Source: Pseudomonadota bacterium
GTDB taxonomy: Bacteria > Pseudomonadota > Gammaproteobacteria > Xanthomonadales > Rhodanobacteraceae
NCBI GenBank assembly: GCA_021793195.1
Contig: JAJYTG010000001.1
Span: 1-64,000, forward strand
DNA length: 64,000 bases
Direction: 5' to 3'
Shown here: in pieces, positions 11,126 through 23,801 of the stretch
Layout of the letters: each line of letters opens with the position of its first letter
How positions within the stretch are numbered: the stretch's first letter is position 1
Translations under genes and position numbers: made by a program
Notes under the pieces: model-generated
Told to the model about the DNA's origin: nothing
Databases searched by the model: none
The model's input: only the letters and a program-made list of their open reading frames with translations

Positions 11126-12004
11126 ATGCAGATCACCGCACAGACGGTCAAGGAACTGCGCGAGCGCACCGGCGCCGGCATGATGGAATGCAAGAAGGCG
11201 TTGACCGAAAACGCCGGCGATATCGACACCGCCGCCGAGTGGCTGCGCAAGCAGGGCCTGGCCAAGGCCGACAAGAAGGCCGGCCGCGTCGCCGCCGAGG
11301 GCCGCATCGCCGTGGCCCGACAGGGCGGCAGGGCGGTGCTGGTCGAGATCAACTCGGAAACCGACTTCGTGGCCAAGGACGAGAACTTCGTCGCCTTCGC
11401 CGCCGCCGTGGCGCAGGCCGCGCTGGCCTCCGGTGCCGGCGACGCCGAGGCACTGAAGACGGTCCGGCTGCCCGGCGGAGAGACCGTGGAGGAAGCGCGT
11501 GCCGCGGTCATCGCCAAGGTGGGCGAGAACGTGCAGGTGCGGCGCCTGACGCGCGTCGACAGCGCGCACACCGTGGCCGCCTACGTGCACGGCGCGCGCA
11601 TCGGCGTGCTGGTCGAGCTGCGCGGCGGCAGCGAGGAGCTGGCGCGCGGCGTCGCCATGCATGTGGCCGCCATGAACCCGCCCTACAACAAACCCGGTGA
11701 CGTGCCGGCCGCGTTCATCGCCAAGGAGAAAGAGATCGAACTGGCACGGATGCCCGGGAAGGACAAGTCCAAGCCAGCCGCGATCCTCGAGAAGATCGTC
11801 TCCGGCAAGATCGCCAAGATCGTCAACGAGAACACGCTCTACGGCCAGCCCTACGTGCTCGATACCGAGCAGACCGTGGAGGCCGTGCTGAGGGCCGCCG
11901 GCGCCGAGGTGCTGCAGTTCCAGCGCCTGGCTGTGGGCGAGGGCATCGAGAAGGTGGTGGAGGACTACGCCGCCGAAGTGATGAAGCAGGCCGGCCTGGC
12001 CTGA
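11126..12004 (+). CDS. tsf: translation elongation factor Ts
   Basis: [59 protein letters not shown]. Confidence 0.98.
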   Translation: MQITAQTVKELRERTGAGMMECKKALTENAGDIDTAAEWLRKQGLAKADKKAGRVAAEGRIAVARQGGRAVLVEINSETDFVAKDENFVAFAAAVAQAALASGAGDAEALKTVRLPGGETVEEARAAVIAKVGENVQVRRLTRVDSAHTVAAYVHGARIGVLVELRGGSEELARGVAMHVAAMNPPYNKPGDVPAAFIAKEKEIELARMPGKDKSKPAAILEKIVSGKIAKIVNENTLYGQPYVLDTEQTVEAVLRAAGAEVLQFQRLAVGEGIEKVVEDYAAEVMKQAGLA

Positions 12005-12014
12005 GCGCCATCGA

Positions 12015-12215
12015 GCTCCGGGCGATGCCTGTACAGGCCGTTGTGGTTGGCCGACCGCGTCATGGTGTTCGTGACGAAGTCGTACTCCCAGACGGCGATA
12101 CCGGCCATCTCCGTGGCCAGGTGCAACAACTCGTCGGTGCCCGCAGGATGCCGTGGGCCATCATGTGTTCCAGAGCGGAGTCCGTTGCCGCAAGTATGCA
12201 GCGACCCCTCCGGAC
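12015..12215 (-). pseudogene. remnant of a PAS-domain sensor protein
   Basis: Minus-strand LLHLATEMAGIAVWEYDFVTNTMTRSANHNGLYRH (PAS-like), preceded in another frame by LAATDSALEHMMAHGILRAPT; no complete ORF. Confidence 0.5.
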
Positions 12216-12483
12216 AGGACCATCCCCGGAATCCGGGCCACGATGGCGGACTCGATGCTTCCGCACCGGCTTCCGGATCCTGTTCGGCGGATGCCCTGCC
12301 TGCTGTCACAGAAGCACTCGGGGCGGCAGTGACGGAAACCGCGATGGAACGACACCGTTCCCGGTCTATCGCTTCGATGTGGCCTGCGGGTCAGGCACGA
12401 TGCAACGGCGCGGCGCTGTCGCCGGCGCCTCCCGCATTCCGCGCCCGCCGCCGTCCGTACCCGGCAGCCGGATCCGCGGCACC

Positions 12484-13344
12484 TCAACCGGCCTCGACCG
12501 CCCGCCTTGCATCGCTCACCCAGCCGCTCCACGAGGGCGCGTACAGGCGCGAGCCGGCAAGACCGGCGAGTTCCATGGCCAGCAGGTTGTGGCAGGCGGA
12601 CACGCCGGAACCGCAACTGTGCACCACGCGTGCGGGATCGGTGCCGCCCAGCAGCGCCTGCCACTCGGCGCGCAACTGCGCGGGCGGCTTGAAGCGGCCG
12701 CCGGCATCGAGGTTGTGCGCGAACGGGCGGTTGCGCGCGCCGGGGATGTGGCCGGCCTTGGGATCGATCGGTTCGACCTCGCCGCGATAGCGCTCGGGAG
12801 CGCGTGCATCGACGATGCAGACACTGCCGTCGCGTATGCTGCGCTCGAGCTCGGGCGTATCGACGATGGCGTGCGAATCGAAATCGCGCGTGAAAACCAG
12901 GGCAGCGGGGCGCGGTGTGCGCGGAGCGGGGGTCTCCCGCTGCTGCGGGAGGCCCGCAGCCGCCCACGCGGACCAGCCGCCGTCGAGTACCGCCGCCGGC
13001 TGACCCAACAGGCGCAACATCCACCACAGCCGCGCCGCGCCGATCGCGCCGGCGTGCGCGTCGTAGGCGACCACCGGCAGTCCGGGCCGCCAGCCCCAGT
13101 GCGACAGCCGTCCGATGAACGCGGACGCGGCGGGCAGCGGGTGCCGGCCCAGACCCTCGGCCCTGCGCGACAGATCGGAGAGGTCGCGATCGAGATGCGC
13201 ATGCACGGCGCCAGGCACGTGGCCGGCGGCATAGGCACGCGTGCCGGCCTCCGGATCCCCCAGGTCGTGGCGGCAGTCGACGACCAGTGCGGCACCGGCC
13301 GACAGTGCGGCCAACGCAGCGGCATCGAGCAGCAGATCGGACAT
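12484..13344 (-). CDS. sseA: thiosulfate/3-mercaptopyruvate sulfurtransferase (tandem rhodanese)
   Basis: Two rhodanese domains; active-site HSCGSGVSACHNLLAMELAGL; VYDAHAGAIGAARLWWMLRLLG-type N-domain. Confidence 0.93.
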   Translation of the reverse strand: MSDLLLDAAALAALSAGAALVVDCRHDLGDPEAGTRAYAAGHVPGAVHAHLDRDLSDLSRRAEGLGRHPLPAASAFIGRLSHWGWRPGLPVVAYDAHAGAIGAARLWWMLRLLGQPAAVLDGGWSAWAAAGLPQQRETPAPRTPRPAALVFTRDFDSHAIVDTPELERSIRDGSVCIVDARAPERYRGEVEPIDPKAGHIPGARNRPFAHNLDAGGRFKPPAQLRAEWQALLGGTDPARVVHSCGSGVSACHNLLAMELAGLAGSRLYAPSWSGWVSDARRAVEAG

Positions 13345-13346
13345 GG

Positions 13347-13943
13347 TCAGGGCTCCAGGCGCTGCAGCAGGTTGAGCAAGATGCCGGCGGTGGCGCCCCA
13401 GATGCGGTGCGGGCCGTAGTTGAACTCGTGCAGGGTGCGCATGTGACCGCGGTACTCGACGCGGCGCGCGATATGGTTGGCCGGCTCGCGCAACCAGGCC
13501 AGCGGCACTTCGAACACCTCGGCCACCTCGTCCGGGTTGGGCCGCGCCACGAAGCCGGGCGCGATGCGCGCCACCACCGGCGTGACGCAGTAGCCGCTGA
13601 TGGTGTCGAAGCAGTCCAGATAACCGATGGGCCGCACTTGCGCGGCGGTCAGACCGATCTCCTCCTCGCTCTCGCGCAGCGCCGTGGCCAGCGCGCCGGC
13701 ATCTTCCCGATCGCAGCGGCCGCCGGGGAAACTCACCTGCCCCGCATGCTGGCGCAGATGCGCCACGCGCCGCGTGAACAGCACCTGCGTGCCGTCCCCC
13801 GCGGGACGCAGCGCCAGCAGTACCGCCGCCGGCGCCAGCGGCGCATCCTCCAGCAGGCCGGCCAGTTCGGCGTGATTCCAGCCCGGCGGCCGCGGCGGCT
13901 GCCGCAGCGGATGCAGCACCCGCAGCAGCCCGTCGTCAGGCAC
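13347..13943 (-). CDS. NUDIX hydrolase / CoA pyrophosphatase-like
   Basis: NUDIX box: SFPGGRCDREDAGALATALRESEEEIGL. Confidence 0.94.
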   Translation of the reverse strand: MPDDGLLRVLHPLRQPPRPPGWNHAELAGLLEDAPLAPAAVLLALRPAGDGTQVLFTRRVAHLRQHAGQVSFPGGRCDREDAGALATALRESEEEIGLTAAQVRPIGYLDCFDTISGYCVTPVVARIAPGFVARPNPDEVAEVFEVPLAWLREPANHIARRVEYRGHMRTLHEFNYGPHRIWGATAGILLNLLQRLEP

Positions 13944-14130
13944 GCCGCGCCTCGATGCGACGCAGCGGCAGCACCTCGCGCATCAGGCGCAGCCGCTCGG
14001 CCTCGCTCATGCGTGACCATCCGGCGATCTCGCCCAGGCTGCGCCGGCAGCCCATGCACAGGTTGTCGCGATCGAGCCGGCAGACGCCGATGCAGGGCGT
14101 GGATGCGGGGATGTGCGGCATCACGGACAT
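13936..14130 (-). CDS. DUF1289 (predicted Fe-S binding) small protein
   Basis: STPCIGVCRLDRDNLCMGCRRSLGEIAGWSRMSEAERLRLM. Confidence 0.92.
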   Translation of the reverse strand: MSVMPHIPASTPCIGVCRLDRDNLCMGCRRSLGEIAGWSRMSEAERLRLMREVLPLRRIEARRA

Positions 14131-14377
14131 GGCGCGCAGTGTAGCCCGGCACGTGCCGCACGCCACGGTGGAATTGCCGTGCGGCACAGCAGTACTAACG
14201 TCCCTGCCGGTCGCCATGCCACCGGCTCACAAGCCGGTTGCGCAGCGCTGCCGCAGGATGGATGTCTCGGATTGCCGGCCGGCGGCAGGCACGCCCGGGA
14301 GCCCGCGAAGATTCCCCTCGCCCCCATATCCACGCCCGGGCCGTCCTTTCCCGGTCGACGTGTCATGCCACGCCCGG

Positions 14378-14412
14378 CCAAAAACGAAGCCCGGCTTGCG
14401 CCGGGCCTCGTT
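14378..14412 (-). terminator. rho-independent terminator of the ompA-like gene
   Basis: Minus strand AACGAGGCCCGGC-GCAA-GCCGGGCTTCGTTTTTGG: long stem followed by T-run. Confidence 0.8.
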
Positions 14413-14433
14413 CTGCAGTGCGGACGGCCGCAA

Positions 14434-15495
14434 TTACTGCTGCATCTGGTTCGGATTCTGAACCTTGAACTCCACGCGGCGGTTGCGCGCACGGCCGTCG
14501 GCCGTCGAGTTGCTCGCGACCGGGTCGTCCTTGCCGAAGCCCTTGACGCCGACGATCTGCGATGCGGACACGCCGTGGGCGATCAGGTAGTTCTTCACGA
14601 ACTCGGCACGCCGGTCGGACAGCTTCAGGTTGTAGGCCTGCGAACCGATCGAGTCGGTGTAGCCATCGATCTGCACCTGCATGTCGGGGTAGCGCTTCAG
14701 CGTGTCGGCGGCCTGCTTGAGAATGGCTTCCGAATCGGCGACCGGCTTTTCGAGGATGCCGTTGATGTCGGTCTGGCCGGGCATCGGCCGCGCGAACTGG
14801 AAGTGCACGCCGCGCAGTTCGATGACCACCTGGTGCGCAGCCGGGGCCGGAGGCGGCGGCGGCGGCGGGGGCGGAGGAGGCGGAGGCGGAGGCGGCGGGG
14901 GCGGAGGCGGAGGTGGGGGCGGGGGCGCCATCGAGATCACCAGGCCCAGCGTGGCGGCCCAGTCACCGTAGTTGTTGGTGGTGGGCAGCGACACGCGGTC
15001 GCGGTTCCAGCGATAGTCGATTTCGCCGCGCAGGGCCACGCGGTCGGTCAGCGCGCGCTGCACGCCGCCGCCGACCAGGAAACCCGGACCCCAGCCGGCG
15101 TGCGTCATAAAGGCGTCGTAGCCGTACATGCCGAGGCCGCCGGCCACGAACGGACGCCAGCCGGCAAAGCCGTCACCCTTGGGGTCGCCGAAGAAATAGC
15201 GTCCGGTGACACCGAGGCTCTGCGTCTGCCAGCTGTGCGTAGCGAACGGAGAACTGGTCTTGTAGTTGGCGTCGGTGAGCGTGTACTCGAGATCCACCGC
15301 GAAATTGGGGGTGGCCCAGAAGCCCACTCCCAGGCCGCCCAGCACGGAATTCTGGGTGTCGCGCTTGGAATCGGGCACCAGCACGCCGAGGCGCGGCGCG
15401 ATGTACCAGTTGCCGTAATCCACGGCCTGCGCGGTGCCGATACCGCCACCTGCAACAGCCAGTGCGATCAGAGCGTAGAGGCCCTTTCTTTTCAT
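14434..15495 (-). CDS. OmpA-family outer membrane protein with beta-barrel, polyproline linker and peptidoglycan-binding domain
   Basis: Signal peptide, OmpA-like barrel, 26 consecutive Pro codons, C-terminal IDGYTDSIGSQAYNLKLSDRRAEFVKNYLIAHGVSASQIVGVKGFGKDDPVASNSTADGRARNRRVEF. Confidence 0.95.
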   Translation of the reverse strand: MKRKGLYALIALAVAGGGIGTAQAVDYGNWYIAPRLGVLVPDSKRDTQNSVLGGLGVGFWATPNFAVDLEYTLTDANYKTSSPFATHSWQTQSLGVTGRYFFGDPKGDGFAGWRPFVAGGLGMYGYDAFMTHAGWGPGFLVGGGVQRALTDRVALRGEIDYRWNRDRVSLPTTNNYGDWAATLGLVISMAPPPPPPPPPPPPPPPPPPPPPPPPPPAPAAHQVVIELRGVHFQFARPMPGQTDINGILEKPVADSEAILKQAADTLKRYPDMQVQIDGYTDSIGSQAYNLKLSDRRAEFVKNYLIAHGVSASQIVGVKGFGKDDPVASNSTADGRARNRRVEFKVQNPNQMQQ

Positions 15496-15694
15496 CGCAG
15501 TCTCCCAAGGTTTGATGATGCGCCCGTTCGGTCTGGCGTCGGCGCCACGCGGATCGCGGTTTCCGTTGCCTGCCGATCCGCCGGTGAACCGACAGCAACA
15601 GCTCCCAGCTTAGCAAAAAACAAACAAATTCCGTCGACTCCGTCACGTCCGTTCAGTTTCGCGTCAATCCCGCGAGCCTGGCGTGAAAACCGGA

Positions 15695-17146
15695 TCACAA
15701 AACGAACAGGTCCATGAACCGGTCCACCGGTTGCGCGTCGAAGCGCCCGGCATCGGCGCACAGCGCCAGGATGGCGTCCGCCCGTCGCGCCGGCAGATGC
15801 CCGCGCAAGGCCTGCTCGAACTTGCGCAGCAGCACCGGCTGGCCCTCGCCCCGGCGCCTGCGATGGCCGATCGGGTAGTCGATCGAAACCTTTCGCGTGT
15901 GACTGCCGTCCTTGAAAAACACTTGCACGGCGTTGCCGATGTAGCGCTTGTCGGGGTCGAAGTAGTCGCGGGTGAACTGCGGGTTCTCACGCACGGTCAT
16001 CCTGGCGCGCAGGGCGTCGATGCGCGGGTCGGCGGCCACGGCGTCGCCGTAGTCGTCGGCGGTGAGGCGGCCGCAGATCAGCGGCACCGCCACCATGTAC
16101 TGGATGCAATGGTCGCGGTCGGCGTAGTTGGCCAGCGGCCCGGTCTTGTCGATGATGCGGCAGCCGGCTTCCTGGGTCTCGATCTCGATGCGCTCGATTT
16201 CCTGCAGCCGGTGCGCCACCTCGGGATGCAGGCGCAGCGCGCATTCCACCGCAGTCTGCGCGTGGAACTCGGCGGGATAGCTGATCTTGAACAGCACGTT
16301 TTCCATCACGTAGCTGCCGAAGAGGCGCTCGAACTCGAACGGCTTGCCGCCGAAGGCGACGTCGTAGAAACCCCAGGTCCTGGCGCTCAGTGCCGAGGGA
16401 TAGCCCACGACGCCCTTGTCGACTGCGTTCAACGCGTGGATCACCGCACGGCGACAGGCGTCGCCCGCGGCCCAGCTCTTGCGCGGGCCGGTGTTCGGCG
16501 CATGCCGGTAGGTGCGCAGGGCGCCGTTGTCGATCCAGCTGTGCGAAACCGCGCTGATGATGGCGTCCTTGTCGCCGCCCAGCATGTGCGTGGCCACTGC
16601 GGTGGAGGCCAGCCGCACCAGGATCACGTGGTCGAGGCCGACGCGGTTGAAGCTGTTCTTCAGCGCGTAGACGCCCTGGATCTCGTGCGCCTTGATCGCC
16701 CAGGTCAGCACCTCGCGCAGGGTCGGCTTCGAACCGCCCTCGCGTGCCGCCCGCCGCGCGAGATAGTCGGCCACGGCCAGGATTGCACCGAGGTTGTCGG
16801 AGGGGTGGCCCCACTCGGCCGCCAGCCAGGTGTCGTTGAAGTCCAGCCAGCGGATCTGCGTGCCGATGGCGAACGCCGCCTGCGCCGGGTCCAGCTCGTG
16901 GCTGGTGCCCGGCACACGCACGCCGCCGGCCATGGTCGCACCGGGCACCACCGGACCGAGATGCTTGACGCACTCGGGAAACTTCATCGCCAGCATGGCG
17001 CAGCCCAGCGAATCCATCAGCACGTGGCGCGCGGTGTCGTAGGCCTCTTCCGAGCGGATCTCGAAATCGGCGACGTAGTCGGCGATCGCCGCCATCGGTG
17101 CATCCGGAGCGGGCCGGCGGGCGGAGCGGATGTCGTGCTGGGCCAT
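15695..17146 (-). CDS. prpD: 2-methylcitrate dehydratase (MmgE/PrpD family)
   Basis: MAQHDIRSARRPAPDAPMAAIADYVADFEIRSEEAYDTARHVLMDSLGCAMLAMKFPECVKHLGP...VGLDHVILVRLASTAVATHMLGG. Confidence 0.96.
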   Translation of the reverse strand: MAQHDIRSARRPAPDAPMAAIADYVADFEIRSEEAYDTARHVLMDSLGCAMLAMKFPECVKHLGPVVPGATMAGGVRVPGTSHELDPAQAAFAIGTQIRWLDFNDTWLAAEWGHPSDNLGAILAVADYLARRAAREGGSKPTLREVLTWAIKAHEIQGVYALKNSFNRVGLDHVILVRLASTAVATHMLGGDKDAIISAVSHSWIDNGALRTYRHAPNTGPRKSWAAGDACRRAVIHALNAVDKGVVGYPSALSARTWGFYDVAFGGKPFEFERLFGSYVMENVLFKISYPAEFHAQTAVECALRLHPEVAHRLQEIERIEIETQEAGCRIIDKTGPLANYADRDHCIQYMVAVPLICGRLTADDYGDAVAADPRIDALRARMTVRENPQFTRDYFDPDKRYIGNAVQVFFKDGSHTRKVSIDYPIGHRRRRGEGQPVLLRKFEQALRGHLPARRADAILALCADAGRFDAQPVDRFMDLFVL

Positions 17147-17215
17147 GGGTCGATTCCTGCAGGCGATCGTCGAGACAGCCCGGCATTGTGCCAGAGGACC
17201 TGTTCGCACCCGATG

Positions 17216-17236
17216 CTGTTGCCCCCGGGGCAACAG
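17216..17236. promoter_or_regulatory. 21-bp perfect palindrome in divergent prpD / dioxygenase promoter region (operator candidate)
   Basis: CTGTTGCCCC-C-GGGGCAACAG. Confidence 0.5.
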
Positions 17237-17290
17237 GCCATTCGCACGGTGCGAGCTGTGCCCGGCAGCGGGCGACGCCATCATGGGCGC

Positions 17291-18094
17291 ATGTCCGATC
17301 CGATCCGTTCCGTCACGATGCCCAGCCTGTTCCTCTCGCACGGCGCGCCGACGCTGGCGCTGGAGGACAGCGCCACCGGTCGCTGGCTGGACGGCCTGGG
17401 TGCAGCGCTGCCGCGGCCGCGCGCGGTACTGGTGGCCTCTGCGCATGCGCTGGCGGGCGTACCGCACCTGGGCGCCGGCGCCCGCCCCGCGACGTTGCAT
17501 GATTTCGCGGGATTCCCGACGGCGCTCGACGCGCTGCGTTACCCCGCACCGGGGGCACCGGATCTCGTGCCGCAGGCGGCGGAACTGCTGGGTGCTGCGG
17601 GTTTCGAGGCGACCCGGGATGCCGCCATGCCTTTCGATCACGGCATCTGGGTACCGCTGATGCGGATGTACCCGGCGGCCGACCTTCCGGTGCTCGCGCT
17701 CAGCATCTCTCCGCGGCGCGATGCATCCTGGCATTACGCCCTGGGCCAGGCGCTGGCGCCTCTGCGCGACGCCGGCGTGCTGATCGTGGGCTCGGGCGGA
17801 TTCGTGCACAACCTCGGCGCACTGCAGTGGCACGAACACGATGCACCGCCGGCGCCGTGGGCACAGGCGTTCGCGCGGTGGCTGACTGCACGCGTGCGCG
17901 AGGGCGATACCGGTGCCGCGCAGGACTGGTCGGCACGGGCGCCGCATGCCTCCCGCGCGCATCCGACCCCCGAACATCTGCTGCCGCTGTTCGTGGCCTG
18001 GGGTGCGGCCGGAGGCAGCGGCACGCCGCTGCACGAGGCCTGGGAATACGGTTCGCTGGCCATGCACGCGTTCCGCTTCGGGACCCGCGCTTGA
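17291..18094 (+). CDS. class III extradiol (DODA/LigB-type) dioxygenase
   Basis: MPSLFLSHGAPTLALEDSATGRWL...DHGIWVPLMRMYPAADLPVLALSI...VGSGGFVHNLGAL...HEAWEYGSLAMHAFRFG. Confidence 0.93.
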   Translation: MSDPIRSVTMPSLFLSHGAPTLALEDSATGRWLDGLGAALPRPRAVLVASAHALAGVPHLGAGARPATLHDFAGFPTALDALRYPAPGAPDLVPQAAELLGAAGFEATRDAAMPFDHGIWVPLMRMYPAADLPVLALSISPRRDASWHYALGQALAPLRDAGVLIVGSGGFVHNLGALQWHEHDAPPAPWAQAFARWLTARVREGDTGAAQDWSARAPHASRAHPTPEHLLPLFVAWGAAGGSGTPLHEAWEYGSLAMHAFRFGTRA

Positions 18095-18130
18095 CCGCGC
18101 CGGGTACAGCCTCAACACTGCGCGCCTGCT

Positions 18131-18270
18131 TCCCATCGGGAGTAGCTCCGGGCAGCCGTCATGTCTGCCTGTGCGGCGGTCGTCATCACGGGCCTCGCGC
18201 TCCGGCCGCCGTGGCAGCCTGCATGCGGCAGGCGGCGGGCGAGACGCTGGGCAGGCCGCGGTGGCCGCGC
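18131..18270 (+). ncRNA. yybP-ykoY (Mn2+-sensing) riboswitch candidate
   Basis: Conserved pieces in order: TCGGGAGTAGC ... CCGTCAT / TCGTCATCACGG ... GGGCGAGACG, directly upstream of a TerC-family gene. Confidence 0.7.
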
Positions 18271-18307
18271 GCACCGCGTTCTGCCGTTCCCGCGCGCCGG
18301 AGTACGC

Positions 18308-21129
<2,822 letters not shown>

Positions 21130-21168
21130 ATCCGGCGGGCATGCGCGCGGCCGATGACCGCCGCCGCC

Positions 21169-22329
21169 TCAGCGCTTCTCGATCGGCACGTACGCGGTGT
21201 CTTCCGGACCGGTGTAGTTGGCGCCGGGACGGATGATCTTGCCGTCCTCGCGCTGTTCGATCACGTGCGCACCCCAGCCCGAGGTGCGCGCGATGACGAA
21301 CAGCGGCGTGAACATCGGCGTGGGCACGCCCAGCATGTGGTAGGCGCTGGCCGAGTACCAGTCCAGGTTGGGGAACATGCGCTTGAGGTTCCACATCACC
21401 TGTTCGATGCGCTCGGACACCTCGAACAGCCGCGGGTTGCCGCCCTCCGTGCAGAGCTTGCGGCTGATCTCCTTGATGATCGGATTGCGCGGGTCACCGA
21501 TGGTGTACACCGGATGGCCGAAGCCGATCACGATCTCCCTGCGTTCCACCCGCGCGCGGATGTCGGCCTCGGCTTCGTCAGCACTGCGGTAGCGGGCGAT
21601 GATCTCCATCGCCACCTCGTTGGCCCCGCCGTGCTTGGGCCCGCGCAGCGCGCCGATGGCACCGGTGATGGCCGAATACATGTCCGAACCGGTGCCCGCG
21701 ATCACGCGCGCGGCGAATGTGCTGGCGTTGAACTCGTGCTCGGCGTACAGCGTCAGCGAGCGGTCCAGCGCCTGCACCTGGGCGTCGCCGGGCGCGTGCC
21801 CGTGCAGCAGGTGCAGGAAGTGCCCGGCGATGGAGGCATCTTCGGTTTCGGTGTCGATGCGCCGACCACTGTGGCTGTAGTGGTACCAGTACAGCAGCAT
21901 CGAACCGAAGCCGGCCAGCAGGCGGTCGACGATGGCGCGGGCGCCGACTGCGTCGTGCGATTCGTGCTCGGGCAGCGTGGTGCCCAGCACCGAACAGCCG
22001 GTGCGCATCACGTCCATCGGATGCGTGGCGGCCGGCAACTGCTCCAGGGCGACGCGTACCGGCTGCGGCAAGCCGCGCAGCGATTTCAGGTGCGTCCGGT
22101 AGGCGTTCAGTTCGGCCCAGTTGGGCAGTACCCCGTGCACCAGCAGGTGCGCGACCTCCTCGAAACTGGCGCGCGTGGCCAGATCGTGGATGTCATAGCC
22201 GCGATAGTGCAGGTCGTTGCCGCTGCGCCCGACGGTGCAGATGGCGGTGTTGCCGGCGGCCACACCGGAAAGAGCCACCGATTTCTTGGCCTTGGGCAGG
22301 ATCTGCTGGGTGTTCTCGTTCATCGTCAT
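21169..22329 (-). CDS. prpC: 2-methylcitrate synthase
   Basis: [33 protein letters not shown]...[14 protein letters not shown]...[15 protein letters not shown]...[18 protein letters not shown]. Confidence 0.97.
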   Translation of the reverse strand: MTMNENTQQILPKAKKSVALSGVAAGNTAICTVGRSGNDLHYRGYDIHDLATRASFEEVAHLLVHGVLPNWAELNAYRTHLKSLRGLPQPVRVALEQLPAATHPMDVMRTGCSVLGTTLPEHESHDAVGARAIVDRLLAGFGSMLLYWYHYSHSGRRIDTETEDASIAGHFLHLLHGHAPGDAQVQALDRSLTLYAEHEFNASTFAARVIAGTGSDMYSAITGAIGALRGPKHGGANEVAMEIIARYRSADEAEADIRARVERREIVIGFGHPVYTIGDPRNPIIKEISRKLCTEGGNPRLFEVSERIEQVMWNLKRMFPNLDWYSASAYHMLGVPTPMFTPLFVIARTSGWGAHVIEQREDGKIIRPGANYTGPEDTAYVPIEKR

Positions 22330-22382
22330 GGCTCCGTGGGATGCGCGTCTGCGTCGCGGCGGCTGCAGCGGAATGCCGGGGA

Positions 22383-23276
22383 TCAACCGGGACGGCCGCC
22401 GCGCCCGAACAGCGCGTCGAGCTTCTGCTCGTAGCCGTGGTAGCCCAGCACTTCGTACAGCTCCTCGCGCGTCTGCATCTTCGGCAACAGGGCTTTCTGG
22501 GTGCCGTCGCGGCGCAGGGTCTCGTAGAAGTCCAGCGCCGCCTTGTTCATGGCGCGGTAGGCACCACAGCAGTACAGCGCGATGTCGACGCCGGCGCCGC
22601 GCAATTCCTCGAGCGTGAAGTACGGCGTGGCGCCGAACTCGGTGAGGTTGGCCAGGATCGGCACGCGCACCGCCTGCCTGAAGCGGCGATAGTCGTCCAG
22701 CGTGCGCATGGCTTCCGGGAAAATCATGTCGGCGCCCGCGTCGACATAGGCACAGGCGCGCTCGATGGCCGCGTCGAGACCCTCCACCGCGGTCGCGTCG
22801 GTGCGCGCCATGATCACGAAACCGCCGTCGCTGCGCGCATCGACGGCGGCCTTGACGCGGTCCACCATCTCTGCGCACGCCACCACCTCCTTGCCCGGGC
22901 GGTGGCCGCAGCGCTTCTGTCCGACCTGGTCCTCGATGTGCACGGCGGCCGCGCCGCAGCGCTCGAAGCTGCGGATGGTACGGGCGATGTTGAAGGCGCC
23001 GCCCCAGCCGGTGTCGATGTCCACCAGCAGCGGCATGCGCGTGGCTTCGACGATGCGCCGCGCGTCGGTCAGCACGTCTTCCATGGTGCTGATGGCCAGA
23101 TCCGGAACACCCAGCGAGTTGGCAGCCACGCCGCCGCCCGAGAGATACAACGCGCGGTAACCCGCACGCCGCGCCAGCAGACCGGCATAGGCGGTGATCG
23201 CGCCCACCACCTGCAGCGGGCTTTCGTCGGCGAGGGCGGCGCGGAACCGCGCGCCGGCGGATGCGTCTGTACCCAT
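22383..23276 (-). CDS. prpB: methylisocitrate lyase
   Basis: [35 protein letters not shown]...[50 protein letters not shown]. Confidence 0.98.
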   Translation of the reverse strand: MGTDASAGARFRAALADESPLQVVGAITAYAGLLARRAGYRALYLSGGGVAANSLGVPDLAISTMEDVLTDARRIVEATRMPLLVDIDTGWGGAFNIARTIRSFERCGAAAVHIEDQVGQKRCGHRPGKEVVACAEMVDRVKAAVDARSDGGFVIMARTDATAVEGLDAAIERACAYVDAGADMIFPEAMRTLDDYRRFRQAVRVPILANLTEFGATPYFTLEELRGAGVDIALYCCGAYRAMNKAALDFYETLRRDGTQKALLPKMQTREELYEVLGYHGYEQKLDALFGRGGRPG

Positions 23277-23327
23277 GGGCGCTCCGGTGAAAGCGCCTAT
23301 TGTAGTCGCGTCGCGATCGCCGGCGGC

Positions 23328-23798
23328 TCAGGCTGCCGGCTTCAGTACGGCGCGCAGTTGCGTCTCGAGGGCGGCCAGGTCGGGAATCAGCGCCGGCTCG
23401 TCGCGTACCATGACCTCGCTGCGCACGCCCGGCGGCGGTGCCTCGCTGCCGCCCGCCGGCATCAGCACCTCGTGGGTCAAGGTGACCAGTCGCGGGAAGC
23501 CCTGCGTCAGCAGCGCCAGATAGGGCATGCGCGGGTCGCCGCCGAGCGCCTTCAGCACGGCGACGCGGGCGTGCACGGTGCCTTCCGCCGGCGCCAGGCC
23601 GGCGAGTACCGAATACGCCACCAGCGGCAGCCGCCAGCCGCGCCAGGGGATGCGCCCCAGCAGCCAGTCCGGCGCGCCGGACACCGGATCGGGCGTGGTC
23701 AGCGTGATCACCTCGGCCACGCTGGCGTTGGGCAGCAGGACGCGGCCTTCCGTCACCGGGATCATCACACCGCGAATTTCCGAGCTGCTCATCAACAT
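23328..23798 (-). CDS. chpC: CheW-like protein of Pil-Chp cluster (ChpC-like)
   Basis: [55 protein letters not shown]; position at the end of the pil-chp cluster. Confidence 0.88.
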   Translation of the reverse strand: MLMSSSEIRGVMIPVTEGRVLLPNASVAEVITLTTPDPVSGAPDWLLGRIPWRGWRLPLVAYSVLAGLAPAEGTVHARVAVLKALGGDPRMPYLALLTQGFPRLVTLTHEVLMPAGGSEAPPPGVRSEVMVRDEPALIPDLAALETQLRAVLKPAA

Positions 23799-23801
23799 GG
23801 C

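Noticed and set aside
14848-14930. GGC/GGA-rich microsatellite-like tract on the plus strand
   Set aside because: Not a separate repeat element or CRISPR; it is the antisense of the OmpA polyproline linker.
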